A program made the position numbers and the translations under genes. From Siphonodentalium dalli (taxonomy: Eukaryota; Mollusca; Scaphopoda; Gadilida; Siphonodentaliidae): a stretch of DNA of 64,000 nt. The first letter of the stretch is position 1. Each line of letters starts with the position of its first letter. The stretch is from positions 8,707,784 to 8,771,783 of the forward strand of contig CP136066.1 in NCBI GenBank assembly GCA_032622095.1. Reading direction: 5' to 3'. Under the pieces are notes generated by a model. The model was not told where the DNA came from, searched no databases, and saw only the letters and a program-made list of their open reading frames with translations. Shown one piece after another: positions 51,821 through 62,290 of the stretch.

Positions 51821-53201
51821 GATAAGGCTTAGCTACTGAAATGACGAGCCGCCCAGCTAAAACAAATAAACGATCAGTGTGAATGTTGCCAATAATTATA
51901 ACCATGGCATGCGTTGTGAGTCGAAACAAAAAATAGGGAGAGAGTGTTTGGAAGATGGTAATATTCATATTATCAAATTATTTTATTTTTAAATAAATCG
52001 CTCAGTGAGATCATCGCTCTGGTATATTGGTTTGGTCGAACTCTGAACTAAAACTGGAAAGCGAACCGTTCTTTGACAATATCCATGTTTGTTAAAAGAC
52101 ATGGACTTGGTAGCAGGTTCACATATGTATTGCACATCATACATTTAACTGCGATGGTTACATCTAAACAGCATTGCTAAAGCCCCTCAAATCGTTCGCA
52201 ATCTGAATAGGAAGCTACTGATATTTCGCTGATCAAATAATATATAACTTGCGCGAATGATAACATATCAGCTAAAACACGAGTCACCTAAAACGTATCT
52301 GTCTCGAGGTGTCCACATTTTACTCAATAAGATATTTTCCAGAACATTTATGCAAAGTTATGTTGTGTTTTGATATCAAGATCATAACATATAGCGACTT
52401 GATAATATATGCTTATTAACCGCACCGCAACTGATCGCAATCAGCGTTATCTGTATTTTAGGAATATTGTTCGTTGTTGGAACAGTATATACTGACTGTT
52501 AAGTGAGTGTTTACTTATATTGATTTCAACACGCGGAATCTTGTAACTGGAGTATTATTCATAATGAAAATACGAACATATTTCTTCTATGTTTAATGTT
52601 CATTTTGCTAGTAGCAGTTTATCCAACATGGTGTGATTGTATTCACCTCTAATGGCCTCGAACGCCTTCTGTAGCTTTCAATGGGATAGATAAAAGACTG
52701 GGACCAGTTCGGTATAGTGACCCCATGGTGTGTGGGGTCATGCCCAACATTGTATCCAATATACCATCCTCTATAAGTTTGAACATAATATTTGAACATT
52801 CTATAATACGACAACGTATTATGTCACGTGTCGTCTGCACATATGGTTATAACATAGACCGAAACTAGATTTTAAGGCTGGTTGCTGGAAATAAATCCTC
52901 ATAGCAACGGTTGCTAAGGATATGTCGAAAAAGACCACAACCGCAAGTATTCCGATTGCCGTGCATCACTTGTCCTTGACTTGAAATATCATTTTCCAAG
53001 AGGTTTTATATTGGTTTTGATATTATAGGTGCAGAAATCCAGGCTAGGGCGGACATGAGTCGGTTCAATTGACTTTGACAAATAAAAAAGATAATAATTA
53101 TTAACAGCATCGCTTTGCCCAGCCATATAATATTTACATGTAGGTGATCATTAGGATGCATGGTCATTATAGTAGGGTGACTTATCTGTATCCATACTCA
53201 C
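51821..53201. other. Intron b-c remainder, nothing recognised
   Basis: This is AT-rich non-coding DNA. Minus-strand open frames at 52,608-52,840 are short, overlap each other in two frames and show no family motif. Nothing here has the phase and splice sites needed for an additional exon. Confidence 0.5.
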
Positions 53202-53328
53202 CGAGAGCAGACATTTTATGTCGGGCACTTGTGTTCCCTTCGATTCTGTTATAAAGGACACACACCATAGTATATGAATTAGGCCAACGACACACGGGAC
53301 AACAGCTAGAGTGGTAACAACAGCATTC
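53202..53328 (-). CDS. Chitin-synthase-like gene, upstream transmembrane exon b
   Basis: The exon is 127 bp. The acceptor is CTTGTTTCACAG, ending at 53,329, and the donor is CTCTCG/GTGAGTATGG (53,202/53,201). Read with the phase inherited from exon a, it gives 42 codons: NAVVTTLAVVPCVVGLIHIL, then WCVSF, a hydrophilic turn ESKGTQVPDIK, and CLLS. The first 25 residues form a good transmembrane span. It ends on a complete codon, matching the phase-0 start of exon c. The intron to exon a is 522 bp. Assignment to the chitin-synthase gene is inferred from position, strand, phase and membrane character rather than a recognisable family motif. Confidence 0.62.
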
Positions 53329-53850
53329 CTGTGAAACAAGTGCAACACATTTAGATATTTCAATACCCTTCAAACGAATCGTTCGGTTTCAACATCCATG
53401 TGGAAATAGTCTCGTTTCAAAGAGGAAATTAATTGGCAATGCCATAAAACCAATGCATTTTTTTTAAATCATCTATCATCCCCCGCAACCAACGATATTT
53501 AATTTGAAAATTAGCATCAAACTTATTTAAAATTAAATAACGATTCGAAACTGTAACCGAAATGCTAACATACCAACGCTTAGACTGGACGTGGTCTATA
53601 TGCCACTGTGCTATGTCCGTCGCCATTACGACGTGCAGAGTGAAGCAACGTAGATTCATAGCTAGACCCAGTGTCCAGTCAAAGCAACGCACTCATGTAT
53701 GTTGAGATTGGTGACGTAAATTCCGTAAACGTCAAGCTCCCTCAGCATCGACATATTCTCATAAAGTCGTGATATGGGATAACGGCTAATCTTGTACATT
53801 AAAATTTGGAATGAAGTTTCGTGTTTCTTTCCTATCATACATGTACTTAC
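53329..53850. other. Intron a-b (522 bp)
   Basis: This lies between two phase-compatible exons on the minus strand. A hydrophobic open stretch at about 53,573-53,692 ends at a GTATGT donor-like site but lacks a convincing acceptor, and it is not needed for phase. I treat it as intron. Confidence 0.5.
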
Positions 53851-53966
53851 TGTGTCGCCACGTCTACGTCTGGTTGTTTGAGCATGCGCAGACTCCATAT
53901 CAGCGATGTCTTTTGTGCTGTGAGAAATATCGTTGCCAAGGACAATAGCGCGGCCGGAATTATGAT
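53851..53966 (-). CDS. Chitin-synthase-like gene, upstream transmembrane exon a
   Basis: The exon is 116 bp, bounded by an acceptor (TTTTTGCAG, ending at 53,967) and a strong donor (ACACA/GTAAGTAC at 53,851/53,850). In phase 0 it reads 38 codons plus two bases. It begins with three isoleucines and a hydrophobic stretch (IIIPAALLSLATIFL), followed by a basic SLRMLKQ loop. This fits one of the N-terminal membrane spans of chitin synthases. The split codon CA/G joins exon b as Gln. A different frame of the same stretch is also open (SGRAIVLGND...) but has no membrane character and does not fit the phase of the next exon. The preceding exon must end in phase 0, and I could not find it with confidence. 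Confidence 0.6.
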
Positions 53967-54006
53967 CTGCAAAAACCGGAGACGGCAACAAAGATAGACC
54001 ATGATA

Positions 54007-54747
54007 TCTAATATATATTTTGGGACTTCTGTTTGTCTGTATGTCTGTTATCTATGGCCGGCAAAATGCTGGACCGATTGAGCTCAAACTTCCAATCTAA
54101 GGTTAAAATCCCACGGGCAGTGTTTACCGCCGTTTTGAAGAAGCTCCGATCACCCCTTCTCCACTCTCAGTCACCAAAATGACCGTCCTTGGTACTGTGG
54201 AGTTAATCGCGTTGATAGTTAAAGAGCGTTCGTATCCGCAGTGTCGTTGATAAAGAGAGTATGCGTGTAGTGTGATTCTTATGTCTGGGGCCAGACGTGA
54301 GTGTATCTGTATCCAGACATGAGCGTGTTGTGTGATTCTTATGTCTGTCTTCGTAATTAGGGGTTCCAAGGAACGGGGGAGATTTTCATCGGTTAAGTTT
54401 TTCCGCCCGAGGTGATCTTCACCTTGAAACGGGTACCCACAAACGTACCTCTTTTAGGGACGGGTACCATCACGGGACGGGTACCATCATTTATACCTTG
54501 GGATACTTTTGTCGGGGGAGTGTTTTTGACGGGTCAAATCGTGAACCCGACCTGACCTTGACCTTCAAAATGGTCAATTCAAGGTCAAATCGGGTAAAAC
54601 GGACGGATTTCGACGAAATTTTATACCTAGGGATACTTTTGTCCGGGGAGTGTTTTGGACGGGTTAAATCGTTACCCCGACCTGACCTTGACCTTCAAAA
54701 TAGTCAATTCGAGGTCAAAGCCCGGACGAAGTCGGGTCACCTGCTAG
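54007..54747 (+). mobile_element. Non-autonomous Helitron with intact termini
   Basis: The 5' end begins TCTAATATATATTTTGGG directly after an A (54,006). The 3' end is CTAG (54,744-54,747) directly before a T (54,748). It is preceded seven bases upstream by a short hairpin (54,721-54,736, CCCGGAC-GAA-GTCGGG with one bulge). This is the standard Helitron arrangement (A/TC...hairpin...CTRR/T). At 741 bp it has no Rep/helicase. The 5' subterminal region is rich in TGTCTG. The 3' half holds two roughly 130-bp direct copies (54,491 and 54,620) with GGGATACTTTTGTC and CCTGACCTTGACCTTCAAAAT. It lies just upstream of exon a of the chitin-synthase-like gene. Confidence 0.78.
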
Positions 54748-55267
54748 TTTTATATATTTTGGAAATATACCTCGTTTTTGACATATTACAGACCGTACAT
54801 GGTGATCTTCGTGGTATGTATAGAGATCGGAGACATGTACTATGCAGACAATAATTGTATTGTCAATTACGCTTGTCCCAATTCCGATGATACCAATTTA
54901 TTATTTATTACATGATCCTACCGTTATTTCATTCAATAAACCCAATCTGTAAATTGTGACAGATGACGTTTGCTGCATAACAGGAAGTAGTGCCAGATGA
55001 CATTTGACTTCCGGTTTGTCGCCTGTTTACATTCCGTACTCTACGTATCAAAATACTATGGCTTCCAATAGTTTTCCAAAAGACTGTTATGGATGAAGAG
55101 TATGAAAAATTATTTCATTAAATACGTCAAAGAGTCATTATTTATCTTGGACTATTTCTTTACGCGGGCAAACAACGCATTGCTACGTGGATCGTCAACG
55201 TCCTTATATAAGCCGATGTTAGTTTACCGTCCCATTTGTTGATTAAATATGTTTCATCGAGGTTTGG
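54748..55267. other. Non-coding, nothing recognised
   Basis: This is AT-rich sequence between the Helitron and a foldback element. A near-repeat AGATGACGTTTGC / AGATGACATTTGAC occurs at about 54,961 and 54,996. No exon or RNA gene was found. Confidence 0.45.
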
Positions 55268-55446
55268 GTCATGTATTAAATAGAATCTACAACTCGTCCC
55301 ACGTTTATAGCGGAGTTTACAAATCTAGTCAAGACAATTAGATCCGGACCTCCCCTAAGGCTCGGTCCAGCCCTAATTTACTGGTCTCGTTTTGTAAAAT
55401 CCGCTATAATCTGGGGACTCGTTGTAGATCCTCTATTAAACGTGAC
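55268..55446. mobile_element. Foldback/MITE-like element, about 179 bp
   Basis: The left arm (55,268-55,344: GTCATGTATTAAATAGAATC, TACAACTCGTCCC, TTTATAGCGGAGTTTACAAA) is the imperfect reverse complement of the right arm (55,446-55,375: GTCACGTTTAATAGAGGATC, TACAACGAGTCCC, TTATAGCGGATTTTACAAA). Almost the whole element is paired arm, with a short CTAAGGCTCGGTCC centre. No coding capacity. Confidence 0.7.
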
Positions 55447-56198
55447 AATCAAGAACTGACATATTAGACCATGATTATGATTTAATATGCATGACACCAT
55501 CAAAACGAATTCTACATCATATTATCTAAGTCTCTAGTAGGCAGTAACCAGTTGACTCCGCGTTGTGTAACGCTGGATTCGGACACATTTTAGGTGATCA
55601 CAATATTTATTAATTCCAAGAAATGTGTCAAGAATACCACAACAATAATCCTAAATACAAGGCAGATAGAGATTTCGCCTGAAAGTCAGTTGTGGGGCTA
55701 TTCGGTCCTTTGATGTTAACTTTTGTGTGAATAAATCCTTTGGCACACCATACGGGCCACCGCCCTCATGCGATCATCACCAAACTGCATATGGATCTTC
55801 GTGTGACCTCTAGATGGGAGCAATCAATTTGAAAATTCAGTTTTCTCATTTATTGTTATATTAGGCTTTGCATCATTTTTCAGTCATTGGGGGGTAAAAT
55901 AAACAGTTTTATACCAACTAAGTAAGTGATGCTCCTACTACTATGCTCGCTGGATTTCTGTGGTGTTTTTCTAATTCATTGTTGTTATTCCCCCATTCGA
56001 TTTAAGCATTTATATTAACGGATATATGACAATTGAACCATATTGAGCTAATTACATCTTTTAGTTCTTATTAAATCTGATTATACCATGTTTATCTAGT
56101 GTTATTTATATTTTATTTTGTACTTAATTGAAAGAACTTTAATTATTCAAAATAAGTTGGTTGTGGTTCGACAATGCTTAGTAACGACGGCAATACAT
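55447..56198. other. Non-coding, nothing recognised
   Basis: This is AT-rich DNA with no open frame of interest, no RNA gene and no repeat that I can delimit. Confidence 0.45.
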
Positions 56199-56293
56199 TC
56201 CGATCGTAGTGCGATTTTCTATAACCGAACACCTCTCTAAACCGAACCGAAGGGTCGGTCCGAATGGGGTTCGATTTGGAGAGGTTTTACTAT
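56199..56293 (-). mobile_element. Possible pogo/Tigger-type transposon end
   Basis: Read on the minus strand from about 56,293, the sequence starts TAGTAAAACCTCTCCAAATC and continues with GAACC and GGTTTAGAGAGGTGTTCGG. This resembles the terminal inverted repeat of pogo/Tigger-like Tc1-mariner elements, whose ends typically read CAGT-AAACCTC and insert at TA. Only one end is seen, and no DDE transposase is nearby. Confidence 0.4.
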
Positions 56294-56304
56294 ACAACCA
56301 TATA

Positions 56305-56378
56305 GTAGCCGAGGGTACATAATTTTCACCACGGGTAGATTTAACAACGAGTGGTGGAAATGTTTTACTCTCGGCTAC
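56305..56378. mobile_element. Short foldback element
   Basis: GTAGCCGAGGGTACATAATT then TTCACCAC (56,305-56,332) pairs with GTGGTGGAAATGTTTTACTC then TCGGCTAC (56,351-56,378), leaving a loop of about 18 bp. It is probably a MITE derivative. A perfect 14-bp-arm hairpin, TATACTTCCATATT/AATATGGAAGTATA, follows at 56,409-56,438. Confidence 0.6.
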
Positions 56379-56438
56379 AATGGATGTATGTTTTTTTTAT
56401 GCGATTATTATACTTCCATATTTTAATATGGAAGTATA

Positions 56439-57528
56439 TTGTTATTCAAATTTTTATATTTCACTATTATTATTTATTATTCTTAATATATTTTGAAACC
56501 CTTATATCTCAGAAAGTTAAAAAGATAAAGCATTGAAATTTGGTAGGTATCTACACCATGCCAAGTTGCGTGGTATCGAAGCATTTAGGGTTGTGTCCTA
56601 ACTTGCTTACCAGAGTTATGGCCCTTAAACAAAATATTTGGAAAAAGTTTGTGCGCAGATCTTCATGTAGAAAGTGCTTGTACGCAGATCTTCTCTTAGA
56701 CGAAGCGCAACAGCTGGATTTGCTCTATGTGAGCGTCTTAAACATAGACAGAAGACCAAAAAAAATGTTTTCAAAAATTGCATCAATGACCACTGGCGAT
56801 ATAGTTCAACATCCATTCCTGTTCGGCGCAATGCGTTAATTATTATGTTGGCTAAGGGTAATCACTCAAAACAATGTCGGCTGTCTGTCTTGTCAATCAG
56901 CCGTGATTCTGCAGTTTTATCATGATGCGGCTAAAAATGACATATATTGAGACCAAAAACGGTCGAAATTCATTAGTTTTAGAATAGTTGTTCGTTTTGT
57001 TTTCACTTTTTTTAAAAACCCCCATTTTTTACCAAAATAATTCTCGACTTTGATATTTTAAAATTAACGAAACTGTGGTGTCAGCCGTATAATGTTATAA
57101 GACTTCTCGGCATGGACCACACTTTCATAAAGCACAATCCGTCTTATGCGCGGACTTTCGCTTGCAGTTCTCAATTGAATTGAAACTATTTTCAATCCGT
57201 TCGCGTACCCGTAAACCATTTTTTTTATATTATATTTTGTAATTGAATGAATGGGAGTCAGCGTGTCCCGTCCGTCACCCCAACCTTGCCACCCCTTATT
57301 TTGGTATCATAATTTCGGAACGTGACACTTTGCGGTTTGGTATTGGTTTACCATCTGACATAGTGCATAATTTTGTTGAATTCAGATCTGACCATTTAAA
57401 AACTGTCTCTTTATTATCTGTATGTGTCACGAGTGAAAATATATGACATTATTGTCCAACTGTTAAGACCGCCGATTGTATATTTCGCATTAATTGGACG
57501 AGACGTAATGTAAAGTCTTATAACTTAC
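56439..57528. other. Repeat-like non-coding DNA
   Basis: The segment 56,490-56,930 (GATAAAGCATTGAAATTTGG, GTTATGGCCCTT and a duplicated GCGCAGATCTTC / CGCAGATCTTC) looks like a degraded interspersed repeat. Overlapping short open frames on both strands show no protein family. Nothing is recognised in 56,930-57,528. Confidence 0.4.
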
Positions 57529-57615
57529 GAATATGCGACAACGTCGACGTCGTACATTCGTCCGCTAATCGGAAAATATACCAAAAATGCCTTAAAGCGC
57601 CGACTAAAGCACCAC
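57529..57615 (-). other. Weak candidate upstream exon
   Basis: An 87-bp minus-strand stretch lies between an acceptor-like ACACGCAG (ending at 57,616) and a donor TATTC/GTAAGTTAT (57,529/57,528). One frame reads GALVGALRHFWYIFRLADEC and TTSTLSHI; another is also open. The exit phase (1 or 2) does not match exon a, so another exon would be required between them. This is a guess only. Confidence 0.15.
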
Positions 57616-59210
57616 CTGCGTGTATTCAAGAATATGAATCACACCAAAATTAAGCGAATTGTATATAGAATGTGTAGGTATAAGGTGCCATGTATATATC
57701 ATTCCCATAATGCTACCATATCATGACAATCTATTAGTTAAAATAAAACACCTTCAACTGTTGGGAACATCGCGATATATAGGCAGCGAGCAAAGAGAGT
57801 TTAATGTCATCATACCATACGCTATTTCGCTGTTGCGAAATGGGTGGTAGTTCAATGTAGCATAATTACATTGAACGACATATACAAGTATGTTTGTGTG
57901 TGAATAACGATTGTTAACTTGGTATTATGAACTTATGCATGACTGTGAAGACTTGCAATAACATATTAAATAGTAAAATACGCGCATTCATATCCGTATA
58001 TTCCCAAGAATATCCGTCTATTTTACAAGCTCGACATGCTGTATTTGTTTATGGTATACTACCGTTTCAACACATCGGCTATTTATCATTTTGCTGGTGA
58101 GAAGGCGTATGTTCAGTTGGTGCTATTTATGTGCACAGAAAAGGTACCGTTACTCCGGAAAGCAACATACTGAAATGCATATAGATGTACGCGAATCATG
58201 TTACGTTCTCACACAATGCAGTTATCCCAAATCCGCGCTCTTTAACATATGATTGGCTGCATGGCTGGCCTACTTCTAATGGCACAGTGTGTTACGCACC
58301 TATCCGACTAAGTCACTTTAAACCCAGAATGTATACAAAATTCATACAAGCTGTGGAAAGGTTCGCGATTTTGGACAGTCAGTACAATCGGTATAAACGT
58401 TTGTAATGACATAACGTGTCTTGACAGCATTATCTTTTTATGCTATATTGATATGTTTCTGAATTATATTTAATGCTTGATTCCTGATACACATATACAG
58501 TGACATTTCAGTGATCTTTCTAGAACGTTCCCGAGCATGATAGACCTTCGAATAAAACAGATTCGCCTTTGTCCCATTCTGGTTATTTGGGCTCGTTTTA
58601 GTATGTTACTAATTTTATAATAAGACGTAATTAAGACATGTGTTATCAGTTGTGTGAGTAATTGCCATTCGCGCATAATTATTTCATAGATAAATTTATC
58701 CGCTGCACGTATAAATAACCGTCACTGATATTACTGGCCGTTGAAATCACTGACCCGACAAACTGATAAACCATCACTTGGAAAATTACAGATCGGCATT
58801 GAATCAAAACTTCGCACTTCAGTGTTGGACAGACTATAACTATCCGTATCTTTCAAGAGAATATAACATTCAATTGCAGATACACTTTTTAACATCTCAA
58901 GTCTTTTAGTTGGAATATAGGTACAAGAGATAGACACATGCGTGTACATGGAACCCGTGCATGTTCTGTATTTCCGTTGTCAATTAAATATATATATTGT
59001 ACACATGTGTGTATTTATACTAATAAAACCCAATTGGGTGTGTTCATTTGTTTGTCGGTCTGACCTGCTATTGGCGACCAACCGGTTTGATCATGACAAG
59101 CGAAAATTGGTACGCATGGTAGATTGTCACGTGGAGTGTCATCGGGCAGGTACAACTGACGTCATGTGATTTAAATTGAAATTCATGAATTATTTAATAA
59201 CATCTTTACA
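57616..59210. other. Non-coding, nothing recognised
   Basis: This is AT-rich DNA. Short open frames of 60-75 codons on both strands (for example 58,731-58,949 minus) have no recognisable domains, splice context or composition bias. No RNA gene or delimited repeat was found. Confidence 0.45.
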
Positions 59211-60110
59211 TCTATATCTATATTTGCGAATGTCTGTCTGTCTGCCTGTCTGCTGGTGTTTTATAAAAAAAAATGACAGGGGACCATCTAGTAGGGGTCT
59301 ACTAGGGGTATCTTTTTACGAGAAATATAATGGTGGGGGTTAGAATTTTCTAAAGTGACGCCGTTGCTGTCAGGGGCAGGAAATATGGAGGGGCAGATTT
59401 TTTGTCGCCGAAACTTACATATAATCACCACCATAATATGAAGAATCTAATGGTGTGGTTTAAATATGTCAAAAGTGTCATCGTTCGAGTCATGGATGCA
59501 CGGAAGGGGAGGGGCACCAACATTGATAAATTAATTTTAGCGCCGATTTCCACCAAATTTATATACATGTATATTCTTCTTCGTGAAATCTAGTTGTGCG
59601 ATTAGAAGAGCCTAACTTAGTGTCGAGCCTAACTTAGTGTCGTTTGGATGAGAAATTGGGGTGGGCACCCAATTTGAGAAGAATGGTCGTAGATTGCCGC
59701 CACACTTATACCAACTCATCCCCATAGTATGAGGAGTCTAATTGTGTGGCTTAATTTTGTTTCAAAAGTTGCCTCATTTGCGACAGTGTGCAATGAAAGG
59801 GAGAGGGGCACCAACATTGATACACAATATTTTCAGAACCAGTTTCTACCAAATTGATACACGTTCTTATCCATGATATGAGAAATCTAATCGTGTGCTT
59901 TAAAGACATCATATTGGTGAGAGATTGTGGGGAGGGGTCGAAACCAAATTTGATAATTTGTTTAGACGTCGATTAGCACCAAACTTATAAATAATCATCT
60001 GTATAATATCAGGAATGTAATTGTGTTGTTTAAGAATGTCACAATTGTGTCATTCGACTCAGTGGTGTCTAGAGGTGAGAGGGACACACACAAATGGCGT
60101 GTATTATGTT
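59211..60110 (+). mobile_element. Helitron-like 5' end followed by a roughly 145-bp tandem array
   Basis: The start TCTATATCTATATTTGCG after an A (59,210), then TGTCTGTCTGTCTGCCTGTC, resembles the 5' end of the Helitron at 54,007. From about 59,320 five to six diverged units follow. The shared block GAAATCTAATNGTGTGGTTTA recurs near 59,321, 59,440, 59,587, 59,731, 59,880 and 60,010, and GGGGAGGGGCACCAACATTGA recurs between them. This gives a period near 145 bp. A 3' hairpin plus CTRR was not found, so the right limit and the Helitron assignment are tentative. No protein is encoded. Confidence 0.5.
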
Positions 60111-61178
60111 TTTCAAAAGTAGCCTCATTCGTGGTTTGTTTATTTTTGCGAAATAATGTGTTTATGATGTTTATGTATCACAATATAAGGTCTGATGAAT
60201 ACATGGTGGTAACTAACTAAATACTTCAATAGTTGTGGAACGGAACAATCGTTATAAACAACATTACAATCGAAAAGTGAGCCACTATTTATATTCCATA
60301 AATTTTTTAAGTTATAGATAAAGTTAGAATTATGGTAGTTATGGTTACGGCTAGAGCAAGGTTATGCTTGTAGAAAACATTTAGCATTGAAACATGGTAC
60401 GGGTTTACGATAGTTATGGTTATGGTTAAGGTTTGGGTTATGGGAAGGGTAATTATTGAGGAGGGGTTTGGATTGGAATATATCTAATAATTATATGGAA
60501 GTATCAAACTTCCAATTGGAAGTTTAAAATTTCTAGTTATAATTTGTTATCTGTTTCGCGAATTCAACTCCTCCGCCGTTTACTTTTAATCTGCATCCTC
60601 ACCGAGATGCCCAAACATGACGTTACAAGAAAACCAATGCCAGAAATGGTAAGGCGCACAAGATCATATATTATATACCCATGATTGTAATTATAGAATA
60701 TAAAAATATATTGGTTTCACGAATGACCAACTCATAATTCCGTTAAAACAACTAATCCTTCAAATTATTACAACAACTATATACGGCTTATCACTGAAGG
60801 TTTCTCTTGCATCTCACCAGAATTCCCAACTACACCTTTTACCGGACTCGCCACAGTGCTTTTACGCAATGAGTCTGCCTGTTTCTAAGCCATCAGTCAC
60901 TTGATATTCACATTAATAAGTTCCCTAGTGCATATAACAATAACAAACAACGTATGATTGAAATGCAACAATAATAGTCCTCATATGGAATTAAGAACTT
61001 CCAATTTTAAATACATGTAGCAGAATAACATTTTTGCCAATTACGATGCAGTTCTGATGTGGGTGTAACCCATGAAATGACATTTGAACATTTACAGAAA
61101 TGTAGATCCAGCAGAAATGTGAAGATGAAATTTACACAACAGTTGTTATACGCACACACAAATAGACAATGTTGACAC
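60111..61178. other. Non-coding, nothing recognised
   Basis: This is AT-rich sequence. At 60,395-60,450 there is a low-complexity run of GGTTATGG/GGTTAAGG-type words. No gene or RNA was recognised. Confidence 0.45.
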
Positions 61179-61340
61179 ATAAGGATTAACTGTCATGTGG
61201 ACTGTTTGTATGGAGATGTAACGGTGAGGTAAGTGGACATAACTTGTGTAAAATCCGAAGGGTTTTACATACAAGGTATGTCCACTTACCTCACCGTTAC
61301 ATCTCCATAAAAATAGTCCACATGACAGTTAATCCTTATA
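61179..61340. mobile_element. Near-perfect long palindrome (foldback element)
   Basis: Arms of about 75 bp pair around a short centre near 61,255-61,262. Left-arm landmarks are AAGGATTAACTGTCATGTGG, TATGGAGATGTAACGGTGAG and GTAAGTGGACATAAC. The right arm carries their reverse complements in reverse order (GGTATGTCCACTTACC, TCACCGTTACATCTCCATA, GTCCACATGACAGTTAATCC). Only a few mismatches and small indels separate the arms, so it is either young or maintained by hairpin-mediated conversion. No coding capacity. Confidence 0.8.
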
Positions 61341-61566
61341 TTTATATACATTTAGCGAAAAAGCCACTTTTGTAAATATATTTAAATCGAAAAGTGTATC
61401 CCCACTTTTCTCTAACTTGAACTCTAATTCGACATTTGCGAAATTATAACTTTGTGCTTGGCAGACATTTACATCCTATGTAATGTATTATCAGCCCCAC
61501 CCATTTCTCTGCATGGGGGCCCGTTATACAGAAAATACGACATAACCCCACGTTCCTCTAAGTTGT
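61341..61566. other. Non-coding, nothing recognised
   Basis: This is AT-rich DNA between the palindrome and the tandem repeats at 61.57 kb. No feature could be delimited. Confidence 0.4.
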
Positions 61567-62290
61567 GGGCATTGTGGTTACAATGATATTTTTTGTATCA
61601 ACGACCCATCCAACCGCGAAACACAAGGCAAGTAACCCACACCACAACCCCGATTATTTGTTTGCAACACCTAAGAGCAATTGCTCCACCACCGACACAA
61701 TGTTCAGTTGCGTTCTCGGTGTGAAACGAAACATCAACTGCGCTTTAAGAACGTTAAAAAAATACACGACTTCCAAAAAACAGTAGATGATAACGTATCT
61801 ATGGAACCAAAGTTCACAGACAAACGTCAGATCCAAAATATGTTAATGTTCTACAACCCAACTTGTTTGCAATCCCTATGGGCAATTACTCATTTACTCC
61901 TGTGAAAAATGAGGAGGCCCGGACTCAACGACAATCGGGGCCACAACACCGATCCCCGATTAGAGGGCTCTCGACTAATTACCACAATGATTTATTGACC
62001 CGTTAGCATTACGAACCGTTATTGAGATGGAAGTTACATCTACCCTATTGTGCATGGAGGAAATGGCATAGCAATACCACCCAGCAACCCCGGCTATATG
62101 TTTGTCGTGTATATGGGCAACTAGGACAACTAGAAATTGTGATACCTGGTCTAAACGACAATCAGTGCAACCAACCCCAGAAGCCCGATCCCCGAGTAGA
62201 GGACTATCAACTAATTACCACATGGGTATATATACTTAGTTGTCCCATTGGTATCACGAAACATCAGTTGTACATTATGCGAACATTCCG
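61567..62290 (+). repeat. Three diverged tandem copies of a roughly 210-245-bp repeat
   Basis: Shared blocks recur: CAACCCCGATTATTTGTTTG (61,640) with CAACCCCGGCTATATGTTTG (62,083). CCGATCCCCGATTAGAGGGC (about 61,950) pairs with CCGATCCCCGAGTAGAGGAC (about 62,188), each followed by CTAATTACCACA. ACGAAACATCAACTG (61,725) pairs with ACGAACCGTTATTGAG (62,010) and ACGAAACATCAGTTG (62,255). Open frames within it are incidental. Confidence 0.55.

Larger units (their letters stand above)
45505..53966 (-). pseudogene. Chitin-synthase-like gene (at least four exons, 3' part missing, in-frame stop)
   Basis: This is a multi-exon gene read right to left: exons at 53,966-53,851, 53,328-53,202, 50,677-50,552 and 47,293-45,505. 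Introns between them are GT-AG, and phases match (0 to 2, 2 to 0, 0 to 0, exit phase 1). The product is an integral plasma-membrane glycosyltransferase (GT2 family) that polymerises UDP-GlcNAc into chitin. The three short exons and the first third of the last supply hydrophobic spans, and the rest of the last exon supplies the N-terminal half of the catalytic domain. The downstream acceptor-binding and QRRRW parts are not in the window. A TAA codon at 47,108-47,110 interrupts otherwise colinear homology. It may be a pseudogene, a nonsense allele or a consensus error. First exons and promoter are not identified. Placement of the three short exons rests on splice sites, phase and hydrophobicity, and is less certain than the large exon. 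Confidence 0.7.

Noticed and set aside
53573-53692. Possible extra exon of the chitin-synthase gene between exons a and b
   Set aside because: The donor-like GTATGT is present but there is no good acceptor. Exons a and b already join in phase without it.
54498-54854. Plus-strand open frame of 118 codons
   Set aside because: It lies mostly inside the non-autonomous Helitron and spans its internal direct repeats and 3' terminus.
60155-60180. GTGTTTATGATGTTTATG, similar to part of the satellite monomer
   Set aside because: A short match in low-complexity GT-rich sequence without the rest of the unit; likely chance.
60395-60450. Telomere-like GGTTAAGG/GGTTATGG run
   Set aside because: Irregular words, no TTAGGG tandem; simple low-complexity sequence.
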